A stretch of DNA of 64,000 bases from Sphingomonas quercus (lineage in GTDB: Bacteria; Pseudomonadota; Alphaproteobacteria; Sphingomonadales; Sphingomonadaceae). The DNA lies in NCBI RefSeq assembly GCF_018863195.1, contig NZ_JAHKRT010000010.1:58718-122717 (forward strand), written 5' to 3'. Shown piece after piece: positions 10,582 to 19,597 of this stretch. A program made the translations under genes and the position numbers. Positions within the stretch are counted from its first letter, which is position 1, and every line of letters starts with the position of its first letter. The notes beneath the pieces are model-generated. The model was not told where the DNA came from. It saw only the letters and a program-made list of their open reading frames with translations, and searched no databases.

Positions 10582-13020
10582 GTGCGTTACGTCCCGGAAA
10601 TATTGGCGCTTTTCTCGGCAATCTGTGCGCCGCTCGTCCTGAGCGGCGCGCAGGCCGCCGATGTGCCCGCCGCACGACAGGCCGCTCCCTCCTCGTTCGA
10701 TGCTCTTATCGCCGCCGCCAAGCAGGCGATGATGGCCGATCCGGCCGCCGCGCTCGGCCGCGCTCGCGAGGCCGGGGCGCTCGCGCCCTCCGCCCCCTCC
10801 CCCGAGATCGCGCTGGCTACCGCAGGGTGGCTGGAGGGCGAGGCCCTGACCCGACTCAATCGTGTCGTCGAGGCGACGCCGGTCCTCGAAAAGGCGCTGG
10901 CGATCGTCGCCCGGCGCGCACCCAACACCAAGCTCCATGGCGACCTGATGCGCGCCAAGGGCACCGCTGATACCATTTCCGGGCGGGTGTCGGAGGCGTT
11001 GCGGGATTTCCAGCAGGCCCTCGAAATCTATCGCGCCGCCGGCGAGCCGCGCGGACAGGCGATGGCGCTGCAGAATATCGGCATCATCTACACCGACGCC
11101 GGCGAATATGAGCGGGTGCTGCGCTATTACGAGCAGGCGAACGAGGCCTATGGCGGCGACCCCATGCTCACCGCCACCGCCCATAACAATATCGGCCGCG
11201 CGTGGCGCGAGCTGGGCCGGCTCGATCGCGCCGAGCAGGAATTCAAGCGCGCCCTCGATCTTGCTCGCGAGGCCAGGGCCCCGGCGTTCGAGCAGGAGAT
11301 CCTGGAAAACCTTGCCTGGACCCAGCTTGCCGCCGGCCGCCTCGCTGATGGTGATCTCGCCATCGCCCGGGCGATGCAGCTCGGGACCCGGGGCGATGGC
11401 GGGATCAGCCCGTTCTTGTGGGGCGTGGCGGCGAAGAGCGCCGTCATGCACGGCGATCTTCCGCGTGCCCGGGCACTGATCCAGCGCACCATGCAGGCGC
11501 CCGGCGCCAATGACGAGCCGGCGTTCCGCGAGTTCCAGAAGACCGCCTATGAAATCTACAAGCGCAGCGGTGACGAGCGCCAGGCGCTCGCCCATTTCGA
11601 AATCTTCAAGCGGCTGGACGATCGTGCGCGCGAGCTGACCACCTCGACCAGCGCCGCGCTGATGGCGGCTCGATTCGACTTCGCCAACCAGAATATGCGC
11701 ATCACCTCGCTCAAGGCCGGCCAGATTGAGCGCGACGCCAAGCTCGCCGTATCGCGGGCGCGGCTGCGTACCACGCTGATCACCGGCGCGCTCGGCATCG
11801 CGGTGATCGTGTCCGGCCTCAGCCTGATCGCCTTCTTCTCGATTCGCCGCAGCCGCAACGAGACGCGCGACGCCAATGCCAGCCTGAGCACCGCCAATGT
11901 CGCGCTGGAAAAGGCGCTGCGGGCCAAGACCGAATTCCTCGCCACCACCAGCCACGAGATCCGCACGCCGCTGAACGGCATTCTCGGCATGACCCAGGTG
12001 ATCCTCGCGGATCGCAGCGTCGAGCCGGGCCTGCACGACCGCATCAAGCTGGTGCACAACGCCGGCGAGACGATGCGCGCGCTGGTCGACGACCTGCTCG
12101 ATGTCGCGAAGATGGAGACCGGCAACCTCACCATCGAGAGCGCGCCGGCCAGCCTGCACGAGATTCTGCGCCACGCCGTCCAGCTGTGGGCGGACCACGG
12201 CGCCGCCAAGAACGTCGCCGTCACCCTCGATCTGGGTGACACGCCGGACGGCATCGTCACCGACGAGGCGCGGCTGCGGCAGGTAGTGTTCAACCTCATG
12301 TCGAACGCGGTCAAATTCACCGACAAGGGCTCGGTCGGGCTGTGCGCTCGCGTCCTGCCCGGCGATCCGGAGATGCTGGCCATCACCGTTGCCGATACCG
12401 GCATCGGCATCCCCGAGGACAAGTTCGCCGACATCTTCGAATCCTTCCGCCAGGTCGATGGCGGCACCACCCGCCAGTTCGGCGGCACCGGCCTCGGCCT
12501 CACCATCTGCCGGCAGATCGTCGATGCGATGGGCGGTTCGGTGACGCTGGAAAGCGTGCTCGGCGAGGGCTCGGCCTTCACGATAATGCTGCCGCTCAAG
12601 CGGGCCGAAGGCTTTGCCGGCCGCCGCGACAAGGATGGCGAGCCCGACGCGATCCTCCTCATCGAGGCAAATCCGCTGACCCGCAGCGTGCTCAGCGCGC
12701 TGCTCGCCAAGGCATTCCCGCGCGTCGTCGCGGTCGAGGACGTGCGCGAGGCGATTTCGGCGCTGGATGCGGAACGTTATGCCGCGATCCTCGTCGATGG
12801 CGAAGGTCTGGTCGAGCCCGGGGAACTGGTGATGACGCTGCGTGATCTGTGCGATATGTCGCGCGGTGCGCCGATCACGCTCCTCCATCCGACCCCCGGG
12901 CCGGACGATCCCACCGATCTGAAACAAGCCGGCGCGACCCAGCTGATGGTCAAGCCGGTCTCCGGTCAGGCGCTGCTCCGTCTGCTCGCTCCCCTCTCTA
13001 CAAAGGCAAAGGCAGCGTGA
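10582..13020 (+). CDS. TPR-containing hybrid histidine kinase with a degenerate receiver
   Basis: A predicted membrane sensor kinase of about 812 residues. The GTG at 10582 follows GGGGAGAGG at good spacing; the TTG at 10579 is the alternative. Order: a signal peptide ending near GAQAADV, periplasmic TPR-type helical repeats (about 30-360), a transmembrane helix around residues 395-420, HisKA with TTSHEIRTPLNG (phospho-acceptor His458), a HATPase with N, G1 (DTGIGIPED) and G2 (GGTGLGLTI) boxes, and a C-terminal receiver-like domain. The acidic pair of that receiver reads EA (LLIEANP), although an Asp in ILVDGEG and a Lys in MVKPV remain, so its phosphorylation is doubtful. A stand-alone response regulator follows 52 bases on. 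Confidence 0.9.
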   Translation: MRYVPEILALFSAICAPLVLSGAQAADVPAARQAAPSSFDALIAAAKQAMMADPAAALGRAREAGALAPSAPSPEIALATAGWLEGEALTRLNRVVEATPVLEKALAIVARRAPNTKLHGDLMRAKGTADTISGRVSEALRDFQQALEIYRAAGEPRGQAMALQNIGIIYTDAGEYERVLRYYEQANEAYGGDPMLTATAHNNIGRAWRELGRLDRAEQEFKRALDLAREARAPAFEQEILENLAWTQLAAGRLADGDLAIARAMQLGTRGDGGISPFLWGVAAKSAVMHGDLPRARALIQRTMQAPGANDEPAFREFQKTAYEIYKRSGDERQALAHFEIFKRLDDRARELTTSTSAALMAARFDFANQNMRITSLKAGQIERDAKLAVSRARLRTTLITGALGIAVIVSGLSLIAFFSIRRSRNETRDANASLSTANVALEKALRAKTEFLATTSHEIRTPLNGILGMTQVILADRSVEPGLHDRIKLVHNAGETMRALVDDLLDVAKMETGNLTIESAPASLHEILRHAVQLWADHGAAKNVAVTLDLGDTPDGIVTDEARLRQVVFNLMSNAVKFTDKGSVGLCARVLPGDPEMLAITVADTGIGIPEDKFADIFESFRQVDGGTTRQFGGTGLGLTICRQIVDAMGGSVTLESVLGEGSAFTIMLPLKRAEGFAGRRDKDGEPDAILLIEANPLTRSVLSALLAKAFPRVVAVEDVREAISALDAERYAAILVDGEGLVEPGELVMTLRDLCDMSRGAPITLLHPTPGPDDPTDLKQAGATQLMVKPVSGQALLRLLAPLSTKAKAA

Positions 13021-13072
13021 TGTTGTCTATAGTCCTTGAATCGGGGAAAATGCGTACGAAGGGAATGCTCTG

Positions 13073-13462
13073 ATGCAGGTGCTGTTCATTGAAGACGACG
13101 CAATGAACCGGCGCGTGGTCAAGGACATGCTGCGCGTGGCGGGCGCGACGATGGACGAGGCCGACAATGCCGAGACGGGGCTGCGCATGATCGTCGAGGG
13201 CGATTATGACGTAGTGCTGATGGATCTGCGCATGCCGGGCATGGACGGGCTGACCGCGATCCGCCAGCTCCGCGCACGCACCGATGCCAAGGGCAGCATC
13301 CCGGTCATCGTCGTCACCGCCGACACCGCGCTCAACATCCAGCAGCATTGCCTGGAACAGGGCGCCGACGACGTGATCATGAAGCCCGTGTCAATGAAGG
13401 TGCTGTTCGAATCCATCGGCCGCATGATCGCCCGTTCCGAGGAAGGCGATATCGTCATCTGA
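13073..13462 (+). CDS. Single-domain response regulator (CheY/DivK-like)
   Basis: The 129 residues form one receiver domain with the acidic pair in FIEDDAMN, the phospho-acceptor Asp51 in LMDLRMPGMDG, the Thr of VVTAD and the Lys of IMKPVSM. There is no output domain, so it probably relays phosphate or binds partners, as DivK-type proteins do. The start ATG follows an AAGGGA. It is almost certainly co-transcribed with the kinase upstream, whose own receiver is degraded. Confidence 0.95.
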   Translation: MQVLFIEDDAMNRRVVKDMLRVAGATMDEADNAETGLRMIVEGDYDVVLMDLRMPGMDGLTAIRQLRARTDAKGSIPVIVVTADTALNIQQHCLEQGADDVIMKPVSMKVLFESIGRMIARSEEGDIVI

Positions 13463-13560
13463 GCGGCGCGGACCCGCCCCCCCAAGTCCCCGAACGGGAC
13501 AGATAATACGTAAAAAAAGACAGCGAAAACATGAATCTGATTGGCTAGACTTGCCCTGAG

Positions 13561-14994
13561 ATGGGGGCTTTCGGACGAACCTCGACAGGCAACGCCCGCG
13601 ATGAGGGCCTTGGGGTCGTTGCCGCGCTGGCGGTGGCGGCGCTCGTCTTCTTCGCCGCGCTATTCGGCATCGTGACGCGGCCCCTGGGCCTGCTCGCCGC
13701 GATCTGGCCGGTCAACGCGCTGCTGCTCGGCCTGTTCGTGCGCAGGCGCGATCTCGCCCGCCCGGCAAACTGGCTGGCGGCGGCGTCCGGGTTGATGCTG
13801 GCCGGCCATGTCACCGGCGACAGCTTCGTCCAGAACATCTTCATGACCGTCGCCAATCTCATGGGGGTGGTCACCGGCTATCTGCTGCTGCGCTCGCTGG
13901 ATGCCGAGGATCGGGCGCTGCGCCGGCCGCTTTCCACCCTTTATCTGCTGCTGATCTGCACCGCCGCCGCACTCGCCTCGACGATCGTCGGCGGCAGCCT
14001 CGCGGCGGAGATGATCGGCCAGTCGCTGCCGCTGGGTTTCGCCTTCTGGTTCGCGACGGAGTTCTGCAATTACGCGATCATCCTGCCGGTGCTGCTCGCG
14101 GTGCCCCATGATCTCACCCGCCGTTCCACCGAGGCGGTGCGGCGCATCGCGTCCGATCGCGAGCGGATCGCGCCGCTGGCGGTGCTGGCGGTGTCGATCA
14201 CCGCGGCGATTCTCGTCGGCGGGGCCGGCGCCATCGCCTTCCCGGTGCCGGCGCTGCTGTGGTGCTCGCTGTCCTACGGGCTGTTTCCGATGAGCCTGCT
14301 GATGCTGACGTTCAGCGTGACGATGATGAGCGCCCAGTCGCTCGGCCTGCTGGTCACCGCCGATCACCCCGGCATGCTGGCCGACACGATCTCGTTCCGC
14401 CTCGGTATCGCGTTGATCACGATCGGCCCGCTCACCGTGTCGAGCATCACCATCGCCCGCAAGGAGCTGATCGAGCGCCTGGATCGCGCGAACAGCCTCG
14501 ACAGCCTGACCCGCGTGCTCGCCCGTCACGCCTATCTCGATCGCACCACCCGGATGCTCAACCGCCCGGTGCAGGCGGCGCGGGGCGTGGCGGTGATGAT
14601 GATCGACATCGATCACTTCAAGCGCTTCAACGATCTCCACGGGCACGCCGCCGGTGACGCGGTGCTCATCGGCGTCACCACGGCGATCGGGCAGGAACTG
14701 CGCAAGTCGGACCTGTTCGGGCGCCTCGGCGGCGAGGAGTTCGCGATCACCCTCTTCGATATCGACCGCGACAGCGCGATGGCCATGGCCGAGCGGCTGC
14801 GCCTTGCTGTCGAAGGTCACGCCATCGCCGACCCCGGAAAGGCGCCGCTCAAGGTGACGATCAGCATCGGCCTCGTTCACCACGCGGACAGCGAGGCGGC
14901 GCGGCTCGCCAATCTGTTGCCGCTCGCCGATGCGGAACTCTATCGGGCCAAGGCCGCGGGGCGGAACCGCGTCTCGGTCTGCGAGCAGCTTTAG
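13561..14994 (+). CDS. MASE1-like membrane diguanylate cyclase (GGDEF)
   Basis: Predicted to make c-di-GMP from two GTP. The first 300 or so residues hold about eight hydrophobic helices resembling a MASE1-type sensory region. The GGDEF domain follows, with DIDHFKRFND and the active-site GGEEF at residues 390-394. A product-inhibition I-site RKSD (381-384) stands exactly five residues before it, so feedback control is likely. Total length is 477. It faces the trehalose operon tail to tail and completes a local signalling set with the EAL gene at 6480 and the kinase/regulator pair. Confidence 0.92.
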   Translation: MGAFGRTSTGNARDEGLGVVAALAVAALVFFAALFGIVTRPLGLLAAIWPVNALLLGLFVRRRDLARPANWLAAASGLMLAGHVTGDSFVQNIFMTVANLMGVVTGYLLLRSLDAEDRALRRPLSTLYLLLICTAAALASTIVGGSLAAEMIGQSLPLGFAFWFATEFCNYAIILPVLLAVPHDLTRRSTEAVRRIASDRERIAPLAVLAVSITAAILVGGAGAIAFPVPALLWCSLSYGLFPMSLLMLTFSVTMMSAQSLGLLVTADHPGMLADTISFRLGIALITIGPLTVSSITIARKELIERLDRANSLDSLTRVLARHAYLDRTTRMLNRPVQAARGVAVMMIDIDHFKRFNDLHGHAAGDAVLIGVTTAIGQELRKSDLFGRLGGEEFAITLFDIDRDSAMAMAERLRLAVEGHAIADPGKAPLKVTISIGLVHHADSEAARLANLLPLADAELYRAKAAGRNRVSVCEQL

Positions 14995-15022
14995 GTCTCT
15001 CCCCAGCTCATCCCGGGGAAGA

Positions 15023-16411
15023 TCAGGCGTCCTGCAGCCGCTTTGCCGACATCAGCGAATCCGTGAACCGCTGGCGCCACCACAGCACGTCCTGCTCCTC
15101 GATATTATCCATCATCGCCCGCCAGCGGCGCACGCGCTCGTCACGCGGCATGCGCAGCGCCAGCATGATCGCGTCGGATAGTTCTTCGGCACTGTAGGGA
15201 TTGACGAGCACGGCCTCGCTCAGCTGCTGCGCGGCGCCGGCGAAGCGCGACAGGATCAGCACGCCGGGGTCTTCCGGATCCTGGGCGGCGACATATTCCT
15301 TGGCGACAAGGTTCATGCCGTCGCGGAGCGGCGTGACCAGGCCGATCCTGGCGGCGCGATAGACGCCGGCCAGCTCGTCGCGCGAATAGCCACGGTTCAC
15401 ATAGCGGATCGGCACCCAGTCGAGGTCGGCGAAGGCGCCGTTGATGCGGCCGGAAAGCCCTTCCAGCGTGGTGCGGATCTTGCGATAGCTGCTCACATCG
15501 CCGCGCGACGGCGGCGCGATCTGGAGCAGGAAGACCTCCTTGCACTCCTCCGGATGCTCGCGGAGAAACCGTTCATATCCGAGGAAACGCTCTTCCAGTC
15601 CCTTCGAATAATCGAGCCGGTCGACGCCGATGATCATGTCCCGCCCGACGGCGCTGTCCCGCATCCGCCGAAAGGCCAGCCGTGCCCTCGTGCTGCCGGC
15701 AAGCGCGCGGAACTCGGCCGCGTCGATGCCGATCGGGCACGCGATCGCCGTTACCCGCCGGCCGTCGAGGATGACATCGTCGCCGTCGATCTCCGCGCCC
15801 ATCTCCTTGGAGACGAAGTCGCGGAACGCCTCCAGCCACTCCTCGGTCTGGAAACCGATCACGTCGTAGGCGAACAGGCCGCGCGCCAGTTCGTCCGCCT
15901 CCGGCAGGGTCGACAGCAGGCGGCGCGGCGGCCACGGGATGTGGAGGAAGAAGCCGATCCGGTTGGTGACGTTGCGGCGGCGCAGCTCGGTGCCGAGCGG
16001 CAACAGGTGGTAATCCTGGATCCACACCACGTCGTCCGCCTCGATCAGCGGGAACACCGTCTCGGCGAAGCGCTCGTTGACCCGCTGATAGCCGCCGGCG
16101 AACCCGCGCTCATATTCCGCAAGGTCGATGCGGTAATGGAAGAGCGGCCACAGCGTGCGATTGGCGTAGCCGTTATAATATTCCTCGACGTCCTGCTCCT
16201 CCAGGTCGATCGTGGCGGTGGTCACATCCTCCTCGCGCTGGAAGTTGATATGGCCGGTGAACTGGTCGGTGATGTCGCCGGACCAGCCGAACCAGATGCC
16301 GCGATGCTCGCGCAACGCCGCCGACAGCGCGACGGCAAGCCCGCCCTGCGCGCCGGAATGCGATCCGCGCGGCGCGGAGACGCGGTTGGAGATGACAATC
16401 AGGCGGCTCAT
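15023..16411 (-). CDS. otsA: Trehalose-6-phosphate synthase
   Basis: Transfers glucose from UDP-glucose to glucose 6-phosphate. The 462-residue GT20 protein starts at the ATG at 16411 ([11 protein letters not shown]), overlapping the GH15 stop by 4 bases. Motifs: [53 protein letters not shown] and the nucleotide-binding [13 protein letters not shown]. It is last in the coupled operon otsB-GH15-otsA. Confidence 0.97.
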   Translation of the reverse strand: MSRLIVISNRVSAPRGSHSGAQGGLAVALSAALREHRGIWFGWSGDITDQFTGHINFQREEDVTTATIDLEEQDVEEYYNGYANRTLWPLFHYRIDLAEYERGFAGGYQRVNERFAETVFPLIEADDVVWIQDYHLLPLGTELRRRNVTNRIGFFLHIPWPPRRLLSTLPEADELARGLFAYDVIGFQTEEWLEAFRDFVSKEMGAEIDGDDVILDGRRVTAIACPIGIDAAEFRALAGSTRARLAFRRMRDSAVGRDMIIGVDRLDYSKGLEERFLGYERFLREHPEECKEVFLLQIAPPSRGDVSSYRKIRTTLEGLSGRINGAFADLDWVPIRYVNRGYSRDELAGVYRAARIGLVTPLRDGMNLVAKEYVAAQDPEDPGVLILSRFAGAAQQLSEAVLVNPYSAEELSDAIMLALRMPRDERVRRWRAMMDNIEEQDVLWWRQRFTDSLMSAKRLQDA

Positions 16412-18204
16412 CGGATGGCGCTCCAGGGTTTGCTGAGCAGCGCGGCACAGTTGATCATGCCGACGAGGGAATAGGTCTGCGGATAATTGCCCCACAGCTC
16501 GCCCGTGCTGGGGTCGATGTCCTCGGAGAGCAAGCCGGATGCGGTACGCCGTTCCAGAACCTCCGTGAACAGAGCCCGCGCATCGTCGCTGCGGCCGGTG
16601 AGGTGCAAGGCCTCGATCAGCCAGAAGGTGCACACGTTGAACGCCGTCTGGGGCAGGCCGAAATCATCCTCGGTGGCATAGCGCAGCATGTGCGAGCCGC
16701 GCCGCAGCCCCTGCTCCACCGCCTCGAGCGTGCCGCGGAAACGCGGATCGTCCGGCGCCAGGAAGCGCAGGTCGAGCAGCTGGATCAGGCTGGCGTCGAG
16801 ATCGTCGCCGGAGAAGGTCGCCGACATCCGGTTGGTGTCCGGCCGCCACGCTGCGGCGACGATGCGCTGGCGGATATCGGCGGCGCGCGCCGCCCAGAAC
16901 TGCCGGCGCTCCTCCAGGCCCAGCGCCTCGGCCGCGTTGGCCAGCCGATCGCAGGCCGCCCAGCACATCGCCGACGAATAGGTGTGGACGCTCTGCCGTG
17001 TGCGCAGCTCCCACAGCCCGGCGTCGGGCTGGTCGTGGAACTGCCAGGCGCGCTCGCCCACCTTTTCGAGGGCGTGGAAATCCTCGATCCCGGCGATGCG
17101 ATAGAGCCGCTGGTCGACAAAGGCCTGCACGTTGCACAGCACGATCTGGCCATAGGCGTCATGCTGGACCTGGGTGTAGGCGGCATTGCCGGCCCGCACC
17201 GGTCCCATGCCGCGATAGCCGGGCAGCGCCTCCTCGATCCGCTCTTCCAGCACGGCCTCGCCGAGCACGCCGTAGAGCGGCTGGATATGGCCGCCGCGCG
17301 CCGCGTCGACGATGTTGCGCAGATAGCCGAGATAGGTCTCGAGGACGTCGAGCGCGCCGAGCCGGTTGAGCGCCTGCACCGTGTAATAGGCATCCCTGAT
17401 CCAGCAATAGCGATAGTCCCAGTTGCGCTGCGACCCGGCATGCTCGGGGATCGACGTGGTCAGCGCGGCGACGATCGCGCCGGTCTCCTCATGCTGGCAC
17501 AGCTTGAGCGCGATCGCCGAGCGGATCACCACTTCCTGCCACTCCAGCGGGATGGCGAGGCCGCGCACCCAATGCTGCCATTCGTCGATCGTCTGGGCGA
17601 GCATCTGGTCGAGCGTTGCGGCGACGTCGCCCGAAAAGCCCTCGTCCGGGCCGAGGAAGAAGTGCAGCGGCCGCTCGACGCGGAACACACGCTCCGCCTC
17701 GATCAGCCCGACCGCCGCGGTCGTCGTCAGCCGCAGCGTCACGTCGCCGGTCACATAGCGGATATGGTTGGAGCCACCGACGAACTGGCCGCACGGCCGC
17801 CCCCAGTTGCAGGTCGGGCGCAGCCGCACGCGGATACGCGGGCTGCCCGCCACGGGCCGCACGATCCGCGCGAAGGCGACCGGGCGGTAGCTCCGCCCCA
17901 GCCGCTGGAAGCGCGGGCAAAAATCAATCACCTCGATGGCATTGCCGGCAGCGTCGCTGTGCCGGCTGACCAGTACCGGCGTGTTGCGAATATAATGCTG
18001 CTCGATCGTCACCCCGTCCTCGAGGGCGATCTCCCAGAAACCAAAGCCCTCGTCGCCCGCGGGATCCTCGCCGCCGAGCAAGGCAGAGAACAGGGGATCG
18101 CCGTCGACCCGCGGCACGCAGGCCCACACGAAGCGGCCGGCGCGATCGACCAGCGCACTCACCTGGCAATTGCCGATCGGCCAGAGATCGAGCGTCGTCG
18201 TCAT
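16408..18204 (-). CDS. Glycoside hydrolase family 15 protein (putative trehalase/glucoamylase)
   Basis: A 598-residue cytoplasmic protein (no signal peptide) starting MTTTLDLWPIGN. An N-terminal beta-sandwich is followed by the (alpha/alpha)6 GH15 domain, with NWDYRYCWIRDAYYT at the substrate pocket, LWELRTRQSVHTYS and, near the end, SEDIDPSTGELWGNYPQ, where the family general base Glu is expected. Members of this group next to otsA/otsB are often trehalases; glucoamylase-type activity is the alternative. It overlaps both otsB and otsA by ATGA, so synthesis and probable breakdown of trehalose are coupled. Confidence 0.9.
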   Translation of the reverse strand: MTTTLDLWPIGNCQVSALVDRAGRFVWACVPRVDGDPLFSALLGGEDPAGDEGFGFWEIALEDGVTIEQHYIRNTPVLVSRHSDAAGNAIEVIDFCPRFQRLGRSYRPVAFARIVRPVAGSPRIRVRLRPTCNWGRPCGQFVGGSNHIRYVTGDVTLRLTTTAAVGLIEAERVFRVERPLHFFLGPDEGFSGDVAATLDQMLAQTIDEWQHWVRGLAIPLEWQEVVIRSAIALKLCQHEETGAIVAALTTSIPEHAGSQRNWDYRYCWIRDAYYTVQALNRLGALDVLETYLGYLRNIVDAARGGHIQPLYGVLGEAVLEERIEEALPGYRGMGPVRAGNAAYTQVQHDAYGQIVLCNVQAFVDQRLYRIAGIEDFHALEKVGERAWQFHDQPDAGLWELRTRQSVHTYSSAMCWAACDRLANAAEALGLEERRQFWAARAADIRQRIVAAAWRPDTNRMSATFSGDDLDASLIQLLDLRFLAPDDPRFRGTLEAVEQGLRRGSHMLRYATEDDFGLPQTAFNVCTFWLIEALHLTGRSDDARALFTEVLERRTASGLLSEDIDPSTGELWGNYPQTYSLVGMINCAALLSKPWSAIR

Positions 18205-18941
18205 GCCGCCACTCCCGCCAGCGCCTCCAGCCAGCCATGCACCGCCGCGACGTCGGGCAGGCGATAGCGCGCCGCCGTCCTGCGTTCCGGGCCGACCAGC
18301 ACACCCGCCCCGCCGAGTTCCGCCACGGCCGCGAAGGCCGATTCGTCGGTGAGGTCGTCGCCGAGGAAGAAGGGCACGCCCGCGGCCATCGCCGGCTCGG
18401 CCATGAAGGCGCGGACCGCGTCGCCCTTGTCGGCGCCCGCCTCGCGCAGCTCGACCATCATCTTGCCGTGCTGGAGGCGAAGCCCGTCCGCCGCCGCCAG
18501 CTCGTCGGCCAGAGCGTGCACGGCCGGGCCGGCCTCCGGCGCCAGTCGGTAATGCAGCGCCACGCCGAACGGCTTCACCTCCACCAGCACGCCGGGATGG
18601 GACTCGGCAAAGGGGGTGACCTGCGCGATGACCCGCTGGCGCCACCGCGGCTCTCCGGGCGCGACATTGCGCCCGTCCGGCCACGCCATCTCGACGCCGT
18701 GGCTGCCGCCGATCGCGAAGCCGGCGATGCCGAAGAACTGCCGGATGCGCGCCACCGACCGGCCGCTGACCACCGCCAGCCGCCCGTCCAGACGTGCGGA
18801 CAGCGTGCCCATCAACGTCTGCAAACCAGCATCGACCGCCACGGCATCGGGCCGTGGCGCCATCTCCACCAACGTCCCGTCGAAATCGAGGAACAGGCTG
18901 AGGCGATCGGGAAGGTCGGTCGGCGGCGGCGACAGGCTCAT
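18201..18941 (-). CDS. otsB: Trehalose-6-phosphate phosphatase
   Basis: Dephosphorylates trehalose 6-phosphate. The 246-residue HAD-family protein has FLDFDGTLVEM (nucleophile and acid Asp), VVSGRSVARI, GGSHGVE and the late FFLGDDLTDESAF. It is the first gene of the operon. Its start follows GAGAAAGGA at good spacing, and a possible stress promoter lies 30 bases further up. Confidence 0.97.
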   Translation of the reverse strand: MSLSPPPTDLPDRLSLFLDFDGTLVEMAPRPDAVAVDAGLQTLMGTLSARLDGRLAVVSGRSVARIRQFFGIAGFAIGGSHGVEMAWPDGRNVAPGEPRWRQRVIAQVTPFAESHPGVLVEVKPFGVALHYRLAPEAGPAVHALADELAAADGLRLQHGKMMVELREAGADKGDAVRAFMAEPAMAAGVPFFLGDDLTDESAFAAVAELGGAGVLVGPERRTAARYRLPDVAAVHGWLEALAGVAA

Positions 18942-18968
18942 GCAAATCCTTTCTCGGGGTAACGGACA

Positions 18969-18994
18969 AATGGCCGAAATCCCTCAATCGTTCC
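18969..18994 (-). promoter_or_regulatory. Possible EcfG-type promoter of the trehalose operon
   Basis: Read on the minus strand, GGAAC is followed after exactly 17 bases by CATT, one mismatch from the EcfG consensus GGAAC-N17-CGTT. The -10 would lie 27 bases before the otsB ATG. Trehalose genes are established general-stress-response targets in alphaproteobacteria, which supports the assignment, but the mismatch keeps it tentative. Confidence 0.4.
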
Positions 18995-19094
18995 CCCGGC
19001 CTTCGCAAATGCAGCACGAATGGACCCGCGAATTCCCCACGCGCGCGCGAGGAAGGGCCGCCGCGCCCGGTGGAGACCGATCAAGTCGGCAGCC

Positions 19095-19123
19095 CGTCAT
19101 GACGAACTTGTTTCAGCATGACG
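19095..19123. repeat. REP-like palindromic repeat, copy 2 (short)
   Basis: CGTCATG and CATGACG enclose ACGAACTTGTTTCAG, a short form of the element seen at 3594, 26655 and 36449. It lies between otsB and the DUF2141 gene, which are divergently oriented. Confidence 0.55.
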
Positions 19124-19152
19124 AAGCGCCCGACAGAACCTAGGAATAGCGC

Positions 19153-19593
19153 ATGGCCCGCTTCCTCCCGTCGCTGCTCGCGCTCGCCGCCACGGCCGCC
19201 CCTGCGGCGCCGCTCGAAATCCGCGTCACCAACGTCCGCGACGCGACCGGCACGGTGCATGTCGACATCTGCCCCGAGGCGAAATTCCTCAAGGATGGCT
19301 GTCCCTGGTCGGCCGAGGCGCCGGCCACCGCCGGCACGACAGTGGTGACGATCGCCGATCTTCCCCCCGGCCATTACGCGGCCCAGGCCTTCCACGACGA
19401 GAATCGCAACGGCAAGGCCGACCGCAACCTCATCGGCATTCCCACCGAGGGCGTCGGCTTTTCCAACGACGCGCCGATCCGCCTCGCCCCGCCGAAATTC
19501 GCCGATGCTGCTTTCGATCAGGGGCCGGCCGCGCAGGCGATCACGTTCCGGATGCGCTATTTCAGCGGCCCTTCCGGCCCAACCGCGCGCTGA
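19153..19593 (+). CDS. DUF2141 family exported protein
   Basis: 146 residues: a Sec signal peptide (MARFLPSLLALAATAAPAAP), then a single beta-rich DUF2141-like domain with a Cys pair (DICPEAKFLKDGCPW) and the characteristic AFHDENRNGKADRN and GIPTEGVGFSND segments. Periplasmic or exported; the molecular function of the family is unknown. It lies 4 bases before hpnN and is probably co-transcribed. In sphingomonads such genes recur beside lipid or carotenoid loci, but I cannot assign a role. Confidence 0.85.
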   Translation: MARFLPSLLALAATAAPAAPLEIRVTNVRDATGTVHVDICPEAKFLKDGCPWSAEAPATAGTTVVTIADLPPGHYAAQAFHDENRNGKADRNLIGIPTEGVGFSNDAPIRLAPPKFADAAFDQGPAAQAITFRMRYFSGPSGPTAR

Positions 19594-19597
19594 GCCG

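Noticed and set aside
10555..12927. A 790-codon open frame antisense to the TPR histidine kinase
   Set aside because: It mirrors the kinase frame; long antisense frames are expected in high-GC DNA with strong third-position bias. The product is His/Arg/Gly-rich without any domain.
16412..16633. An upstream extension of otsA
   Set aside because: The extra codons lie inside the GH15 gene out of frame, and the ATG at 16411 overlaps the GH15 stop in the usual coupled way.
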